Shown here piece after piece: positions 1 through 8,800 of a stretch of 64,000 nucleotides of DNA. The notes under the pieces were generated by a model. That model did no database searches, had not been told where the DNA came from, and saw only the letters and a program-made list of their open reading frames with translations. A program made the position numbers and the translations under genes. How positions within the stretch are numbered: position 1 is the first letter of the stretch; the number at the start of each line of letters is the position of its first letter. Source of the DNA: CAIQPV01 sp963719855 (GTDB lineage Bacteria > Pseudomonadota > Gammaproteobacteria > Burkholderiales > Gallionellaceae); contig CAVRDK010000008.1 of assembly GCA_963719855.1 (NCBI GenBank), forward strand, positions 1 through 64,000, given 5' to 3'.

Positions 1-42
1 CGCATCGCTGTCTGCTGCCTTTAACCGCTCGGCCACCCCTCC
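1..42 (-). tRNA. 5' part of a class II tRNA (probably Ser), cut by window edge
   Basis: Read on the minus strand, the segment starts GGAGGGGTGGCCGAGCGGTT and continues AAAGGCAGCAGA, which matches the acceptor 5' strand and D-arm of a long-variable-arm tRNA such as tRNA-Ser. The rest lies left of base 1. The bases where an anticodon stem-loop should start do not give a clean loop, so the amino acid is not assigned with confidence and a tRNA remnant is possible. Confidence 0.5.
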
Positions 43-172
43 AAACTGAACCCGCGATTATCCATGTTCTCCTCTACCCTGTCAAAGGGAAAATACAGAT
101 TGGGAGCAAGAAGTGGGCCATTTGGGCAGGCCGTAAATGTGAATTGTTCATGGTTTGAGATCGCCGAAAGTA

Positions 173-2395
173 TCAAACATGACGCTGCGCGGCGATGACG
201 TTGGGGACTTGATGGATCAGCGCGAGCAAGCGGCTTAGCTGCTCCAGGTCGGATATCTCAATCGAGAATTGCATTTTCGCCTGATTGTTTTTGCTCAGGG
301 TATTCACTCGGGTGACGTTGACCTTTTCCCTGACGAACAGGTCGCCGATGTCGCGCAGCAGGCCTTGGCGGTCATAGGCTTCCACTACAATGTCAACCGT
401 GAAGGTATCGCCTTTGCTGCTCCCCCATTGGGCGCTGAGCATGCGGTCGCGTCGGCTTTCCGGTAGGCGCAGCATCCCGGCACAGTCCTGGCGGTGTATG
501 GTTACGCCCCGGTCGCGCGTGACGTATCCGACTATGGCATCAGGGGGGGCGGGCTGGCAGCATTTGGCCATTTTGGTGAGCAGGTTGCCCACGCCTTCAA
601 CCAGGATTCCCTTCGGGGATGCATGTGCGGCGGCGGGTCTGGAAACCAGCGGCTTGGCGACCTCTTCAGTTTTAGGGGCAACCTCTTCCTGTATGGTCTG
701 GGCGATTTGATGCTCGCTGACATCGCCGCGCCCGATAGCGGCCAGAAAATCTTCCAGCTTGTTGAAACTCAACTTCTGCGCGATTTTTTCCTGATTGATG
801 GAAATGACGCCGAGTCGATGCAATTCACGATCAAGTTGCACCCGGCCTTGAGTAACGTTCTCATCGAAGTTCTGGTACTTGAACCAGTGTCGCACCTTGG
901 CCCGTGCACGCGGACTTTGCAAGTAACCGAGGACGGGGTTGAGCCAGTCACGGCTCGGCGCCCCAACCTTTGTGGAGAGGATTTCCACGCGTTGCCCATT
1001 CTGCAATTTGTAATTCAGCGGCACGATGCTGCCATCCACCTTGGCGCCGCGCGTGCGGTGCCCCAGATCGGTATGCAAGGTGTAGGCGAAATCCACCGGG
1101 GTCGCGCCTTTGGGTAAATTCATCACCTTGCCCTGCGGCGTGAGCACGTAAACCTGGTCGTGAAACAGTTCACTCTTGAATTGTTCCAGCATGTCGCCGT
1201 TGTCGGCGACCTCATCCTTCCATTCCAGAATCTGGCGCAGCCAAGCAATTTTTTCATCAAACTTGGTATCGGATTTTCCACCCTCCTTATAACGCCAGTG
1301 GGCGGCGACTCCCAGTTCCGAATGCTGATGCATTTCATGCGTGCGTATCTGCACTTCCACCGCCAAGTTGCGCGGGCCGATCACCGCCGTATGCAGGGAG
1401 CGGTAATCGTTGCTCTTGGGGTGCGCAATATAATCGTCAAATTCCTTGGGGATGGGTTGCCACAGGTTATGCACCAGTCCGAGCGCCGTGTAACAGCCCT
1501 TGATGTCGTCCACCAGAATCCGCACCGCCCGCACATCATAGAGTTCGCTGAAATCGACCTGCTTGCGCTTCATCTTGTTGATGATGCTGTAGATGTGTTT
1601 GGAGCGCCCGGTCACCTTGGCCACAATGCCTGCCTGTTGCAACTCCTGTTGCAACAGCGCCACCAGATCGGCGATATATTGTTCGCGATCCAAGCGGCGC
1701 TCATCCAGCAACTTGGCCACTTTCTTGTATAGCTCCGGTTCCAGGTAGCGCAGGGAAAGGTCTTCCAGTTCCCACTTGACCTGCCATACGCCGAGACGGT
1801 TTGCCAGCGGCGCGAATATCCCCCGTGTTTCTCGCGCAATCCGCTGCTGCTGATCTGCTTTCGCGCCAGACAAGCAACGCATGGTCTGGGTGCGTTCGGC
1901 CAGTTTTATCAGCACCACACGGATGTCTTCCACCATGGCCAGCAGCATTTTGCGCAGGCTTTCTATCTGCTGGACATGGTCGCCTTTTTTCTTTTCTTTC
2001 CCATGCAGACCCTCCATCTCGCTGAATTCCTGGATTTGCTCCATGCGCGAAATGCCTTCGACCAGGCTGCATATATTTGCACCGAAACTAGTCGTCAGTG
2101 TCTCCGACCAGTCATCCTCATACTCCGGCACCGCATGCAGAATAGCGGCGGCTACGCTCTCAAAATCCATGTTCATGCCAGCCAATATCGCAGCCGCCCC
2201 CAGCGCGTGCTGCAACAGCGGCGCGCCTGTCAGTTCGGATTGCCCGGCATAGCGCGTCGCAGCCAATTCGCAGGCGTGGCGGATCGCTTCGATTTCTGCG
2301 GGAGCAAAAGTGCTCGGCAAGGAATCCAGCCATGACTGGATGTTTTCAGCATCCGTGCCGGATGGGGAAGGTAATTTATGCTGAACGGAAACCAT
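173..2395 (-). CDS. relA: RelA, (p)ppGpp synthetase (GTP pyrophosphokinase)
   Basis: This cytoplasmic stringent-response enzyme transfers pyrophosphate from ATP to GTP or GDP when uncharged tRNA stalls ribosomes. The 740 residues show the Rel/Spo order: a degenerate hydrolase domain in which the usual LHD metal-binding pair reads LHAVPEY, a synthetase domain with the acidic EFDD motif typical of monofunctional RelA, a TGS domain (starting near VYVLTPQGKVMNLP) and a C-terminal ACT domain. The missing HD pair and the EFDD motif point to RelA and not the bifunctional SpoT. The chosen ATG lacks a strong ribosome-binding site. cheZ lies about 50 bp upstream on the same strand. Confidence 0.95.
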   Translation of the reverse strand: MVSVQHKLPSPSGTDAENIQSWLDSLPSTFAPAEIEAIRHACELAATRYAGQSELTGAPLLQHALGAAAILAGMNMDFESVAAAILHAVPEYEDDWSETLTTSFGANICSLVEGISRMEQIQEFSEMEGLHGKEKKKGDHVQQIESLRKMLLAMVEDIRVVLIKLAERTQTMRCLSGAKADQQQRIARETRGIFAPLANRLGVWQVKWELEDLSLRYLEPELYKKVAKLLDERRLDREQYIADLVALLQQELQQAGIVAKVTGRSKHIYSIINKMKRKQVDFSELYDVRAVRILVDDIKGCYTALGLVHNLWQPIPKEFDDYIAHPKSNDYRSLHTAVIGPRNLAVEVQIRTHEMHQHSELGVAAHWRYKEGGKSDTKFDEKIAWLRQILEWKDEVADNGDMLEQFKSELFHDQVYVLTPQGKVMNLPKGATPVDFAYTLHTDLGHRTRGAKVDGSIVPLNYKLQNGQRVEILSTKVGAPSRDWLNPVLGYLQSPRARAKVRHWFKYQNFDENVTQGRVQLDRELHRLGVISINQEKIAQKLSFNKLEDFLAAIGRGDVSEHQIAQTIQEEVAPKTEEVAKPLVSRPAAAHASPKGILVEGVGNLLTKMAKCCQPAPPDAIVGYVTRDRGVTIHRQDCAGMLRLPESRRDRMLSAQWGSSKGDTFTVDIVVEAYDRQGLLRDIGDLFVREKVNVTRVNTLSKNNQAKMQFSIEISDLEQLSRLLALIHQVPNVIAAQRHV

Positions 2396-2442
2396 GAGAG
2401 GTTAAGGTTCCCTTAAATCGTGTGCTGCCTTGACCGATACAC

Positions 2443-3063
2443 TCAGAATCCCAGCGAGGATAACAGGTCGTCCACTTCATCCTGACCGTTGACGTTGTCT
2501 TCGGTCTTGAGGCCGGGGCCGGCAGTCAACCCGTGGGTACTGATCAGAGAATCTTTTGTGTCCGGTGCGTATTCCTTGAGCAGATCGAGCAGGATGCTCT
2601 CGACCTCGACCGCAGCGGCCACGATCTTGTTGACCATTTGCCCAGCCACATCGCGAAATTCCTGCGCTTCCATGATCTGCACCAAATTGTGATGAACCAC
2701 TTCCTCGGCGGCAGCGATTTCACCCAGCATGGAAATGGTTTCTTCCACCAACTTGCCATGCTTGCCAAAGTTGGCGTCAGACAAGCGAATGCTCAGGTCG
2801 CTACAGGCGGCGCGATTGCCTTTAATTAACGGCATTGAGACCTCCACCGCGCTGATGGTCTTTTCCGACGCCTCGTGCATGGATTTGTCGATAAAGGAAA
2901 GCCGGTCACGCGCATCCGGCATGGTGGCGGCCGACTTTTCCAGATTACGGGTATGCCCCAACTCCTTGAGCAGCCGGTGTAGCCGGGCAGCGGCATGGCC
3001 AATTTTTTCGACCTTTGCTTCGGGTAGGACTTCACGTTTCTTGCGTGGCGGCTTGGCTGTCAT
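2443..3063 (-). CDS. cheZ: CheZ, chemotaxis CheY-P phosphatase
   Basis: CheZ dephosphorylates CheY-P and so ends the flagellar reversal signal. The 206-residue protein is mostly helical. It has the AQEFRD-type helix (here EAQEFRDVAGQMVNKI) that carries the catalytic Gln, and ends in EVDDLLSSLGF, the CheY-P-binding tail typical of the family. The start at 3063 (MTAKPPRKKRE) follows an AGGATCG ribosome-binding site. The reading frame extends 31 codons further upstream, but that stretch does not look like CheZ. No other chemotaxis genes lie next to it, so it is detached from a che cluster here. Confidence 0.88.
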   Translation of the reverse strand: MTAKPPRKKREVLPEAKVEKIGHAAARLHRLLKELGHTRNLEKSAATMPDARDRLSFIDKSMHEASEKTISAVEVSMPLIKGNRAACSDLSIRLSDANFGKHGKLVEETISMLGEIAAAEEVVHHNLVQIMEAQEFRDVAGQMVNKIVAAAVEVESILLDLLKEYAPDTKDSLISTHGLTAGPGLKTEDNVNGQDEVDDLLSSLGF

Positions 3064-3162
3064 GGCGAACGATCCTGATAAGAGGTCTCTGAAGTTTAAC
3101 GTAAACGGTGCCGATATACACAAGCCATCAACAAAAAAAGTGAAGGTGTTTGCCAAGTTTTC

Positions 3163-3564
3163 TCAGATGAGCATTCCATGATGCGCAGGGATAACAATCG
3201 GATTGTCGCTTGTTTGGAAGATGAACAGTCCTACGAAGAAACTGAGAACCGCGATGAAGATGCTCGCAAAAAAGGCCGTCCAGAATCCCGATACCTTGAA
3301 GCCAGACACAACCGATGACACCAAAAGCATCATCAGTGCATTGATCACAAGCAGGAAGAATCCGAAAGTGAAGATCGTCAGCGGGATGGTCAGCAAGATG
3401 ACAATCGGTCTAATGATCGCATTGGCTAACCCCAGCAGAAGTGCCGATATAAACAGCGACTGTTTATTGGAAAAAGAGATGCCGTTAAATATGAACCCAG
3501 CAACCCATAGCGATAGCGCCGTGATTCCCCAATGAGCCAGAAATTCAATTATGTTGTTCGTCAT
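3163..3564 (-). CDS. Small membrane protein of the YvlD / phage holin IV family
   Basis: The 133-residue protein has four predicted membrane segments with short loops. It contains the GLANAIIRPIVILLTIPLTI motif that marks the YvlD-like family, which databases often name phage holin family protein. No phage genes are nearby, so the name says nothing about lysis here and the function is unknown. The start at 3564 (MTNNIIEFL) fits the family; the frame is open 26 codons further upstream without family similarity. Confidence 0.75.
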   Translation of the reverse strand: MTNNIIEFLAHWGITALSLWVAGFIFNGISFSNKQSLFISALLLGLANAIIRPIVILLTIPLTIFTFGFFLLVINALMMLLVSSVVSGFKVSGFWTAFFASIFIAVLSFFVGLFIFQTSDNPIVIPAHHGMLI

Positions 3565-3698
3565 GTGGGATTGTCTGGGATTTTGTGTATTTCGTGATTG
3601 GTCGATTGTGGCACACGGATTTATAGCACACTGCAATTTCATTGCCAGATATCGGACACTCTACTTTCTATAGCGGCTTTTGGCGCGATTCGCTTCAT

Positions 3699-4979
3699 TC
3701 ATCGCACCCTGGAATCTTCGCCCGCCACTCGCCGCACGTACTTCCTCGCCACATACTCAGCCACAATTTTCTGGAATTCCTGCGCGATATTGTCGCCGCG
3801 CAGGGTGGTCACTTTCTCGCCGTCCACATACACGGGGGCTGCGGGATTCTCTCCGGTGCCAGGCAGGCTGATGCCGATGTTGGCCAGCTTGCTTTCGCCG
3901 GGGCCGTTGACGATACAGCCCATCACCGCCACTTTCATTTCTTCCACGCCGCTGTATTGCGTGCGCCACAACGGCATCTGCGCGCGCAAATAGGACTGAA
4001 TACTCTGTGCCAGATACTGGAACACGGTACTGGTGGTGCGTCCGCAGCCGGGGCAGGCGGTGACCATGGGCGCGAAGGAGCGCAGCCCCATGGTCTGCAA
4101 TATCTCCTGCGCCACCACTACTTCTTGCGTGCGGTCGCCGTCCGGCTCAGGAGTCAAGGAAACACGAATGGTGTCGCCGATGCCTTCCTGCAACAGCACA
4201 GCGAGTGCCGCAGTGGAAGCGACGATCCCCTTGGAACCCATGCCCGCTTCGGTCAAACCGAGGTGCAGCGGGTAATCACAACGCAGCGCCAGTTCGCGAT
4301 AGACCGCAATCAAGTCCTGCACGTCGCTCACCTTGCATGAAAGCACGATGCGGTCATGCGGCAAGCCCAATTCCTCGGCGCGTTTTGCGCTGTCTAAAGC
4401 AGAAACGATCAGCGCCTCGCACGTTACTTCAGCCACGTCTTTCGGCTGCGCCAGCTTGGCGTTCTCGTCCATCATGCTCACGACCAAATCCTGATCGAGG
4501 CTACCCCAGTTCACGCCGATGCGCACAGGTTTGTCGTATTGTTTGGCGACGGCGATCATCATGGCGAACTGGTCTTCGCCCGGGTGCCCGGCCAAAAGTT
4601 TTGCGGACTTGCGGTTCTTGCCGACGTTGCCGGGGTTGATGCGATATTTCGCCAGCGCTTGGGCGCACTCGGAAAACTCGGTGAGCAGGCGGTGACCGTT
4701 GTAATGAAAGTCGCCGATCAATGGAACATTGCAACCCATGCCATCAAGTATCTCGCGGATGCGCGGCACCTGTTTGGCAGCCTCGGCAGTATTGACGGTA
4801 ATACGCACCAGCTCGGATCCGGCCTGCGCCAGTTCATATACCTGCTGCGCCGTACCTTGCGCATCGGCAGTATCGGTGTTGGTCATGGACTGCACCACGA
4901 CGGGCGCATAGCCGCCGATACTAACGCCGCCAACCATGACGCGCTGTGTGGCACGACGCTGAATGGGATGCTGGCCCAT
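3699..4979 (-). CDS. ispG: IspG, 4-hydroxy-3-methylbut-2-enyl diphosphate synthase
   Basis: IspG (GcpE) reduces methylerythritol cyclodiphosphate to HMBPP in the non-mevalonate isoprenoid pathway, using a [4Fe-4S] cluster. The 426-residue product starts with the substrate-binding barrel (RVMVGGVSIGGYAPVVVQSM) and ends with the cluster domain, where cysteines in TACPGCGR and VMGCIVNGPGE are ligand candidates. Its start codon lies 2 bp past the rodZ stop on the same strand, so the two are almost certainly co-transcribed. Confidence 0.96.
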   Translation of the reverse strand: MGQHPIQRRATQRVMVGGVSIGGYAPVVVQSMTNTDTADAQGTAQQVYELAQAGSELVRITVNTAEAAKQVPRIREILDGMGCNVPLIGDFHYNGHRLLTEFSECAQALAKYRINPGNVGKNRKSAKLLAGHPGEDQFAMMIAVAKQYDKPVRIGVNWGSLDQDLVVSMMDENAKLAQPKDVAEVTCEALIVSALDSAKRAEELGLPHDRIVLSCKVSDVQDLIAVYRELALRCDYPLHLGLTEAGMGSKGIVASTAALAVLLQEGIGDTIRVSLTPEPDGDRTQEVVVAQEILQTMGLRSFAPMVTACPGCGRTTSTVFQYLAQSIQSYLRAQMPLWRTQYSGVEEMKVAVMGCIVNGPGESKLANIGISLPGTGENPAAPVYVDGEKVTTLRGDNIAQEFQKIVAEYVARKYVRRVAGEDSRVR

Positions 4980-4981
4980 TG

Positions 4982-6148
4982 TTATTCCAGCGTCAGGTGC
5001 GCGACTTCGTCATTGGCGATGGCTTCCAGATCAACGGCCTTTCCCTTGTAGTACAGGTGCGCAGCCTTGGCATACCCGACCGTCAAAGAAAATGGTGGAT
5101 TGCCGTTAATGCTCTGTTCTGTGCCAGCGTGATTAAGTTGCGAATGCAGGATTTTCCCGTCCTTATCCCTGATCTCCACCCATGAATCCGCATCAAACGT
5201 CATGCGGATAGCAGGCTGTCCGGATGCGGCGGTAGCCGGTTTAACAACCGGCTTGGCGAGCGGAACAGCAGATGGCTGAGTGGGTTGAGCGGCAACTTGC
5301 GGCGCGGCTTTGATTTCCGCAGCTTTTTTCTTCTCTGCTGCGGCCACTTTCTCTGCTACGGCTCTCTCTACGGCTATTTTCGCTGCTACTTTCTCTGCAC
5401 TGGCCTTCTCTGCAATGGCTCTCTCCGCTGCTATTTTCGCGGCCGCTTTCTCTGCGCCGACCTTTTCTGCTTTAGCCTTATCTGCAGCGGCTTTCTCAGC
5501 ACTGGCCTTCTCCGCAGCAGCCTTCTCTGCGGCTACTTTCTCTTCTGCGACCTTCTCTGCGCCTGTTTTCTCTGCAGAGGATGTCATTGTTACCGGCTCA
5601 GTATCGGGTACCGCCGAAACCGGCAGCGTATCAGGCAACGCCAGCGTTTCCACCGTAGCATTTTGCGCACCTGATACCGTTGCCTCCGCTGCTTTCTGCT
5701 CTTTCTGTTTGTCGCCAAGCAGCCAGGCGGACAGCCCCAATATGACCGCTACAGCAAGCGCTGCGGACAGCCAGATGATGTTCTGCTTGCGTTCCGTATA
5801 GATATCTGGATAAGGCACTTCCGTCAGAGCCTTCGCTTCCAGCGACATGGATTGCTCCGGCGCGTGCGGCAATGCGGCCAGCAATGGCACATCATCGATT
5901 TGCAACAAGCGCGCATAGCTGCGCACAAAACCGCGCACGAAAGCAATTTCCGGCAAACGCACAAAATCATCCGCCTCCAGTGCTTCAATCTGTCGCGGCG
6001 CAAACTTGATTCGATTGGACACCTCATCCATACTCAAACCGTGGTGCACGCGCGCATCCCGCAAGGCCGTGCCGACGCTGAACGGCACGGCGTTGATGTT
6101 GCTCGTAACATCATCCGGAACGACGTTGTCTGGTTGGCTGTCTGTCAT
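4982..6148 (-). CDS. rodZ: RodZ-like cytoskeletal / cell-shape protein
   Basis: RodZ links MreB filaments to the wall-synthesis complex. The 388 residues contain a cytoplasmic helix-turn-helix of the Xre type (about 23-90), one membrane segment (about 123-144, QNIIWLSAALAVAVILGLSAW), an Ala/Glu/Lys-rich linker (about 191-280) and a C-terminal DUF4115 domain (about 310-388, SWVEIRDKDGKILHSQL). The linker is an unusually regular AEKxxAEK repeat, like the helical stalk of TolA. The start codon overlaps the stop of pilW (ATGA-type overlap), placing it in the ispG-rlmN cluster. Confidence 0.9.
   Translation of the reverse strand: MTDSQPDNVVPDDVTSNINAVPFSVGTALRDARVHHGLSMDEVSNRIKFAPRQIEALEADDFVRLPEIAFVRGFVRSYARLLQIDDVPLLAALPHAPEQSMSLEAKALTEVPYPDIYTERKQNIIWLSAALAVAVILGLSAWLLGDKQKEQKAAEATVSGAQNATVETLALPDTLPVSAVPDTEPVTMTSSAEKTGAEKVAEEKVAAEKAAAEKASAEKAAADKAKAEKVGAEKAAAKIAAERAIAEKASAEKVAAKIAVERAVAEKVAAAEKKKAAEIKAAPQVAAQPTQPSAVPLAKPVVKPATAASGQPAIRMTFDADSWVEIRDKDGKILHSQLNHAGTEQSINGNPPFSLTVGYAKAAHLYYKGKAVDLEAIANDEVAHLTLE
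5308..5578 (-). repeat. Degenerate short tandem repeats inside rodZ (AEK-rich linker)
   Basis: About 270 bp made of imperfect 15- and 30-bp units such as gctttctctgcagcggcc on the plus strand. They encode alternating (A/S)AEK(A/V)(A/S/G)A blocks in RodZ residues 191-280. The array probably varies in length between relatives by slippage. Confidence 0.8.
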
Positions 6149-6894
6149 TGTCTTTGCAACATGAGTTGTGTTTCGCGCGAATCGGGAAAACGTTTACGCA
6201 ATTGTAGCGCATAACTATCCTCTGCATTCCTGTCACCCAGTTTGCGCTCAATGCGCACCGCCAACCACAGGTTCTCGGCAGTCAAGTTAGCGGTAGCGCC
6301 CTGTGCAAAGTGTGTGAAATTGGATTTTGCTGCCACATAGTCGCCGTTGGCAAAATTAAGTTCGGCCATACCCAACTGTGCTTCCGGCATATTTGGCTGA
6401 AGGAGCAGCGCCTTTTGCAAAAACTCCTCGGCATCCTTCATTTCGCCCGCTTTTCTGGAACACACGCCAGCATTCAGGTAAGCCTTTTCCGGCGTCGCAT
6501 ACAAGGGATTTTTCAGCGCGGCCAAGAACTGTTTCACGGACTCGCGTTCGCGCCCGCGTTGGCACAGGAACCAGCCGTAGTTGTTGTGTGCTTCCGAATT
6601 GATGCTGTCCAAACGCAGGCTGTGCTGAAAATCTTCTTCCGCTTCCTTGTCCTCGCGTAGCGCCATATGCACCAACCCTCGCACACTATAGGCCGGGGCA
6701 TAATCCGGATCGGAAAGTAGCGCTTTCCGCAACTCGTCCAGCGCCACGCCAAGCTGGGCACGTTCATAATACAGCTCGCCTAATTCAGTGTGCACCTTGG
6801 CGCGGGTCTGCGAACGTGTGGTGGTCTCGCCGCTCTTTTGCGAGACACATCCAACGATAATCAGCACCAGCAGGAAAATGCCCAGCAGCCTCAT
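6145..6894 (-). CDS. pilW: PilW/PilF-type TPR lipoprotein for type IV pilus biogenesis
   Basis: This outer-membrane lipoprotein (pilotin) helps secretin PilQ to multimerise. The 249-residue protein starts MRLLGIFLLVLIIVGCVSQ, a lipobox signal with Cys16 as the lipidated residue, followed by repeated TPR helices (for example PDYAPAYSVRGLVHMALRED and SEAHNNYGWFLCQRG). The start at 6894 forms an ATGA overlap with the rlmN stop; the longer frame reading has no signal peptide. The position between rlmN and rodZ is the usual one for this gene. Confidence 0.9.
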   Translation of the reverse strand: MRLLGIFLLVLIIVGCVSQKSGETTTRSQTRAKVHTELGELYYERAQLGVALDELRKALLSDPDYAPAYSVRGLVHMALREDKEAEEDFQHSLRLDSINSEAHNNYGWFLCQRGRERESVKQFLAALKNPLYATPEKAYLNAGVCSRKAGEMKDAEEFLQKALLLQPNMPEAQLGMAELNFANGDYVAAKSNFTHFAQGATANLTAENLWLAVRIERKLGDRNAEDSYALQLRKRFPDSRETQLMLQRQ

Positions 6895-7973
6895 GTGCGA
6901 ACCTCCGCCAAGCGATGTAACCTCTTGGTCTTGTCCTGTACCTGCCCGGCCAGTTGCCCGCATGCCGCCGCGATGTCATCGCCGCGTACCTTGCGCGTGG
7001 TGGTCACGATGTCGGCCTGCATCAGCACATCGCGAAAACGGCGCACCGCATCGGACGAAGAGCGTTTGTACGGCGCTTGCGGAAATGGGTTGAACGGGAT
7101 CAGGTTGAATTTGCACGGCACGTCGCGTACCAGCGCGACCAACTCACGCGCATCTCTTTCGCTGTCGTTCACGCCTTCCAGCATCACGTACTCGAAGGTG
7201 ACAAAATCGCGCGGCGCTTTGTCCAGGTAGCGCTGGCAGGCTGCCATCAGTTCGCGCAGCGGGTATTTCTGGTTGACCGGCACCAGCACGTTGCGCAGTG
7301 CATCGTTCGGCGCATGCAGCGACACCGCCAGCGCTACCGGACATTCATCGCGCAACTTGTCCATCGCCGGAACGATACCGGAGGTCGAAATCGTAACGCG
7401 CCGACGCGACAGACCGTAGGCATTGTCGTCCAGCATCAGATGCAGCGCGCTCACCGAGTTGTCAAAATTCAATAACGGCTCACCCATGCCCATCATCACT
7501 ACGTTGGTGACCGGCCAGTTGTTGTCCGCATCCCTGCCGACTTCACGGTTTGCCCACCACAATTGCCCAATGATTTCTGCCGTGGAGAGATTGCGGTTGA
7601 AACCCTGCTTGCCAGTGGAGCAGAAAGCACAGTCCAGAGCGCAGCCTGCCTGAGTCGAAACGCACAGAGTACCCCTGTCCGTCTCGGGTATGAATACGGT
7701 TTCCACCGCGTTGCCGGTGCCAACGTCAAGCAGCCACTTGCGCGTTCCGTCCGCAGATAGCTCCTCGCGCATCACCTTGGGCGCGCTCACGCAGGCAATT
7801 TCCTTGAGCTTGTTGCGTAGCGATAGCGCCAGATCGCTCATCGCATCGAATTCGGCCTCCCCGGACTTGTGCACCCAGCGCAACACCTGGCGCGCGCGAA
7901 AGGGCTTCTCGCCCATTTCCGCGAACCACTCAGTCAGCTGCCGTGCATCGAAATTAAGGAGGTTTTCTGCCAT
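6891..7973 (-). CDS. rlmN: RlmN, dual-specificity 23S rRNA / tRNA adenine-C2 methyltransferase
   Basis: This radical-SAM enzyme methylates A2503 of 23S rRNA and A37 of some tRNAs. The 360 residues carry the CALDCAFCSTGKQGFNRNL cluster motif (CxxxCxxC) and the GMGEPLLNFDN glycine-rich SAM region, with Cys residues near the C-terminus (AAACGQL) for the methyl-transfer thiol. Length matches the family. It is downstream of ndk and overlaps pilW by 4 bp. Confidence 0.96.
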   Translation of the reverse strand: MAENLLNFDARQLTEWFAEMGEKPFRARQVLRWVHKSGEAEFDAMSDLALSLRNKLKEIACVSAPKVMREELSADGTRKWLLDVGTGNAVETVFIPETDRGTLCVSTQAGCALDCAFCSTGKQGFNRNLSTAEIIGQLWWANREVGRDADNNWPVTNVVMMGMGEPLLNFDNSVSALHLMLDDNAYGLSRRRVTISTSGIVPAMDKLRDECPVALAVSLHAPNDALRNVLVPVNQKYPLRELMAACQRYLDKAPRDFVTFEYVMLEGVNDSERDARELVALVRDVPCKFNLIPFNPFPQAPYKRSSSDAVRRFRDVLMQADIVTTTRKVRGDDIAAACGQLAGQVQDKTKRLHRLAEVRT

Positions 7974-7989
7974 CAGATTTTTTCTGGAA

Positions 7990-8415
7990 TTAACGCGAAT
8001 AGACGTTCATGCTGGGGAAGAAGTAGGCGATTTCCACCGCAGCATTTTCCGTCGAGTCGGAACCATGCACCGCATTGGCGTCTATGCTGTCGGCGAAATC
8101 GGCGCGGATGGTACCCTTGTCGGCCTTCTTCGGATCGGTGGCGCCCATCAATTCGCGGTTTTTAAGCATCGCGTTTTCGCCTTCCAGTGCCTGCACCATC
8201 ACCGGGCCGGAGGACATAAAATCCACCAGATCCTTGAAGAATGGACGCGCACGGTGCACGGCATAAAAACCTTCAGCGTCGGCACGCGACAGATGCATCA
8301 TGCGTGCGGCGATCACTTTCAGGCCGGCTTGCTCGAAACGGGTATAAATTTGACCGATGACATTTTTGGCAACGGCATCGGGTTTGATAATGGACAGGGT
8401 GCGTTCAACGGCCAT
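7990..8415 (-). CDS. ndk: Ndk, nucleoside diphosphate kinase
   Basis: Ndk balances NTP and dNTP pools by passing phosphate through an active-site histidine. The 141-residue protein starts MAVERTLSIIKPDAV and contains NAVHGSDSTENA, with the phospho-histidine in HGSDS. The start at 8415 matches the family length; six extra upstream codons in frame do not. It is the first gene of the leftward ndk-rlmN-pilW-rodZ-ispG cluster, with 16 bp before rlmN. Confidence 0.96.
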   Translation of the reverse strand: MAVERTLSIIKPDAVAKNVIGQIYTRFEQAGLKVIAARMMHLSRADAEGFYAVHRARPFFKDLVDFMSSGPVMVQALEGENAMLKNRELMGATDPKKADKGTIRADFADSIDANAVHGSDSTENAAVEIAYFFPSMNVYSR

Positions 8416-8800
8416 GCTACTTTCTCCAAACATATAAAGTTAATCAAAAAAATCAGTTTGCTATTTTATCAGGCTTTGCGTCCAATGTCGCTCGCAACAT
8501 GGGTTTGGAACACCCTGCTGGCCTTGCCATGTCTTAAAACGCGGTATGATTGCAACGTGATACTGACAGATCACATGATAGACACAGTCAAGGAGTTCAG
8601 TCGCATTATGAATCATTTGCCTGAAAGGCTCGGCCACGCTGACCGACACGCGGGATTGAGCGGGTATGCTCATGCATCCAAGGTTTGTTGCATCCATCGC
8701 GCTGGATTAGCTTCACATAGGGCTATATCGGCTCATGTCCAATTCGAGCGGCGTAAACTTTATCCAGTGCCCGAAAATTTGCTGTAGTGAAAGTGGAGAT
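8416..8800. other. Intergenic region between divergent ndk and nnrS
   Basis: This stretch of about 385 bp has no reading frame with a ribosome-binding site or family signature. It must hold the promoters of the leftward ndk cluster and of rightward nnrS. I see no perfect Fnr/Dnr or NsrR palindrome in it. Confidence 0.6.

Noticed and set aside
1160..1732. Long plus-strand frame inside relA
   Set aside because: Shadow of the GC-rich relA codons; the minus-strand product is a clear family match.
3163..3564. Prophage remnant suggested by a phage-holin family name
   Set aside because: No phage genes are near; the YvlD-type protein is a common chromosomal membrane protein.
5285..5801. Long plus-strand frames rich in Phe/Leu/Ala opposite rodZ
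   Set aside because: They arise from the AEK repeat read in antisense and have no start signals.
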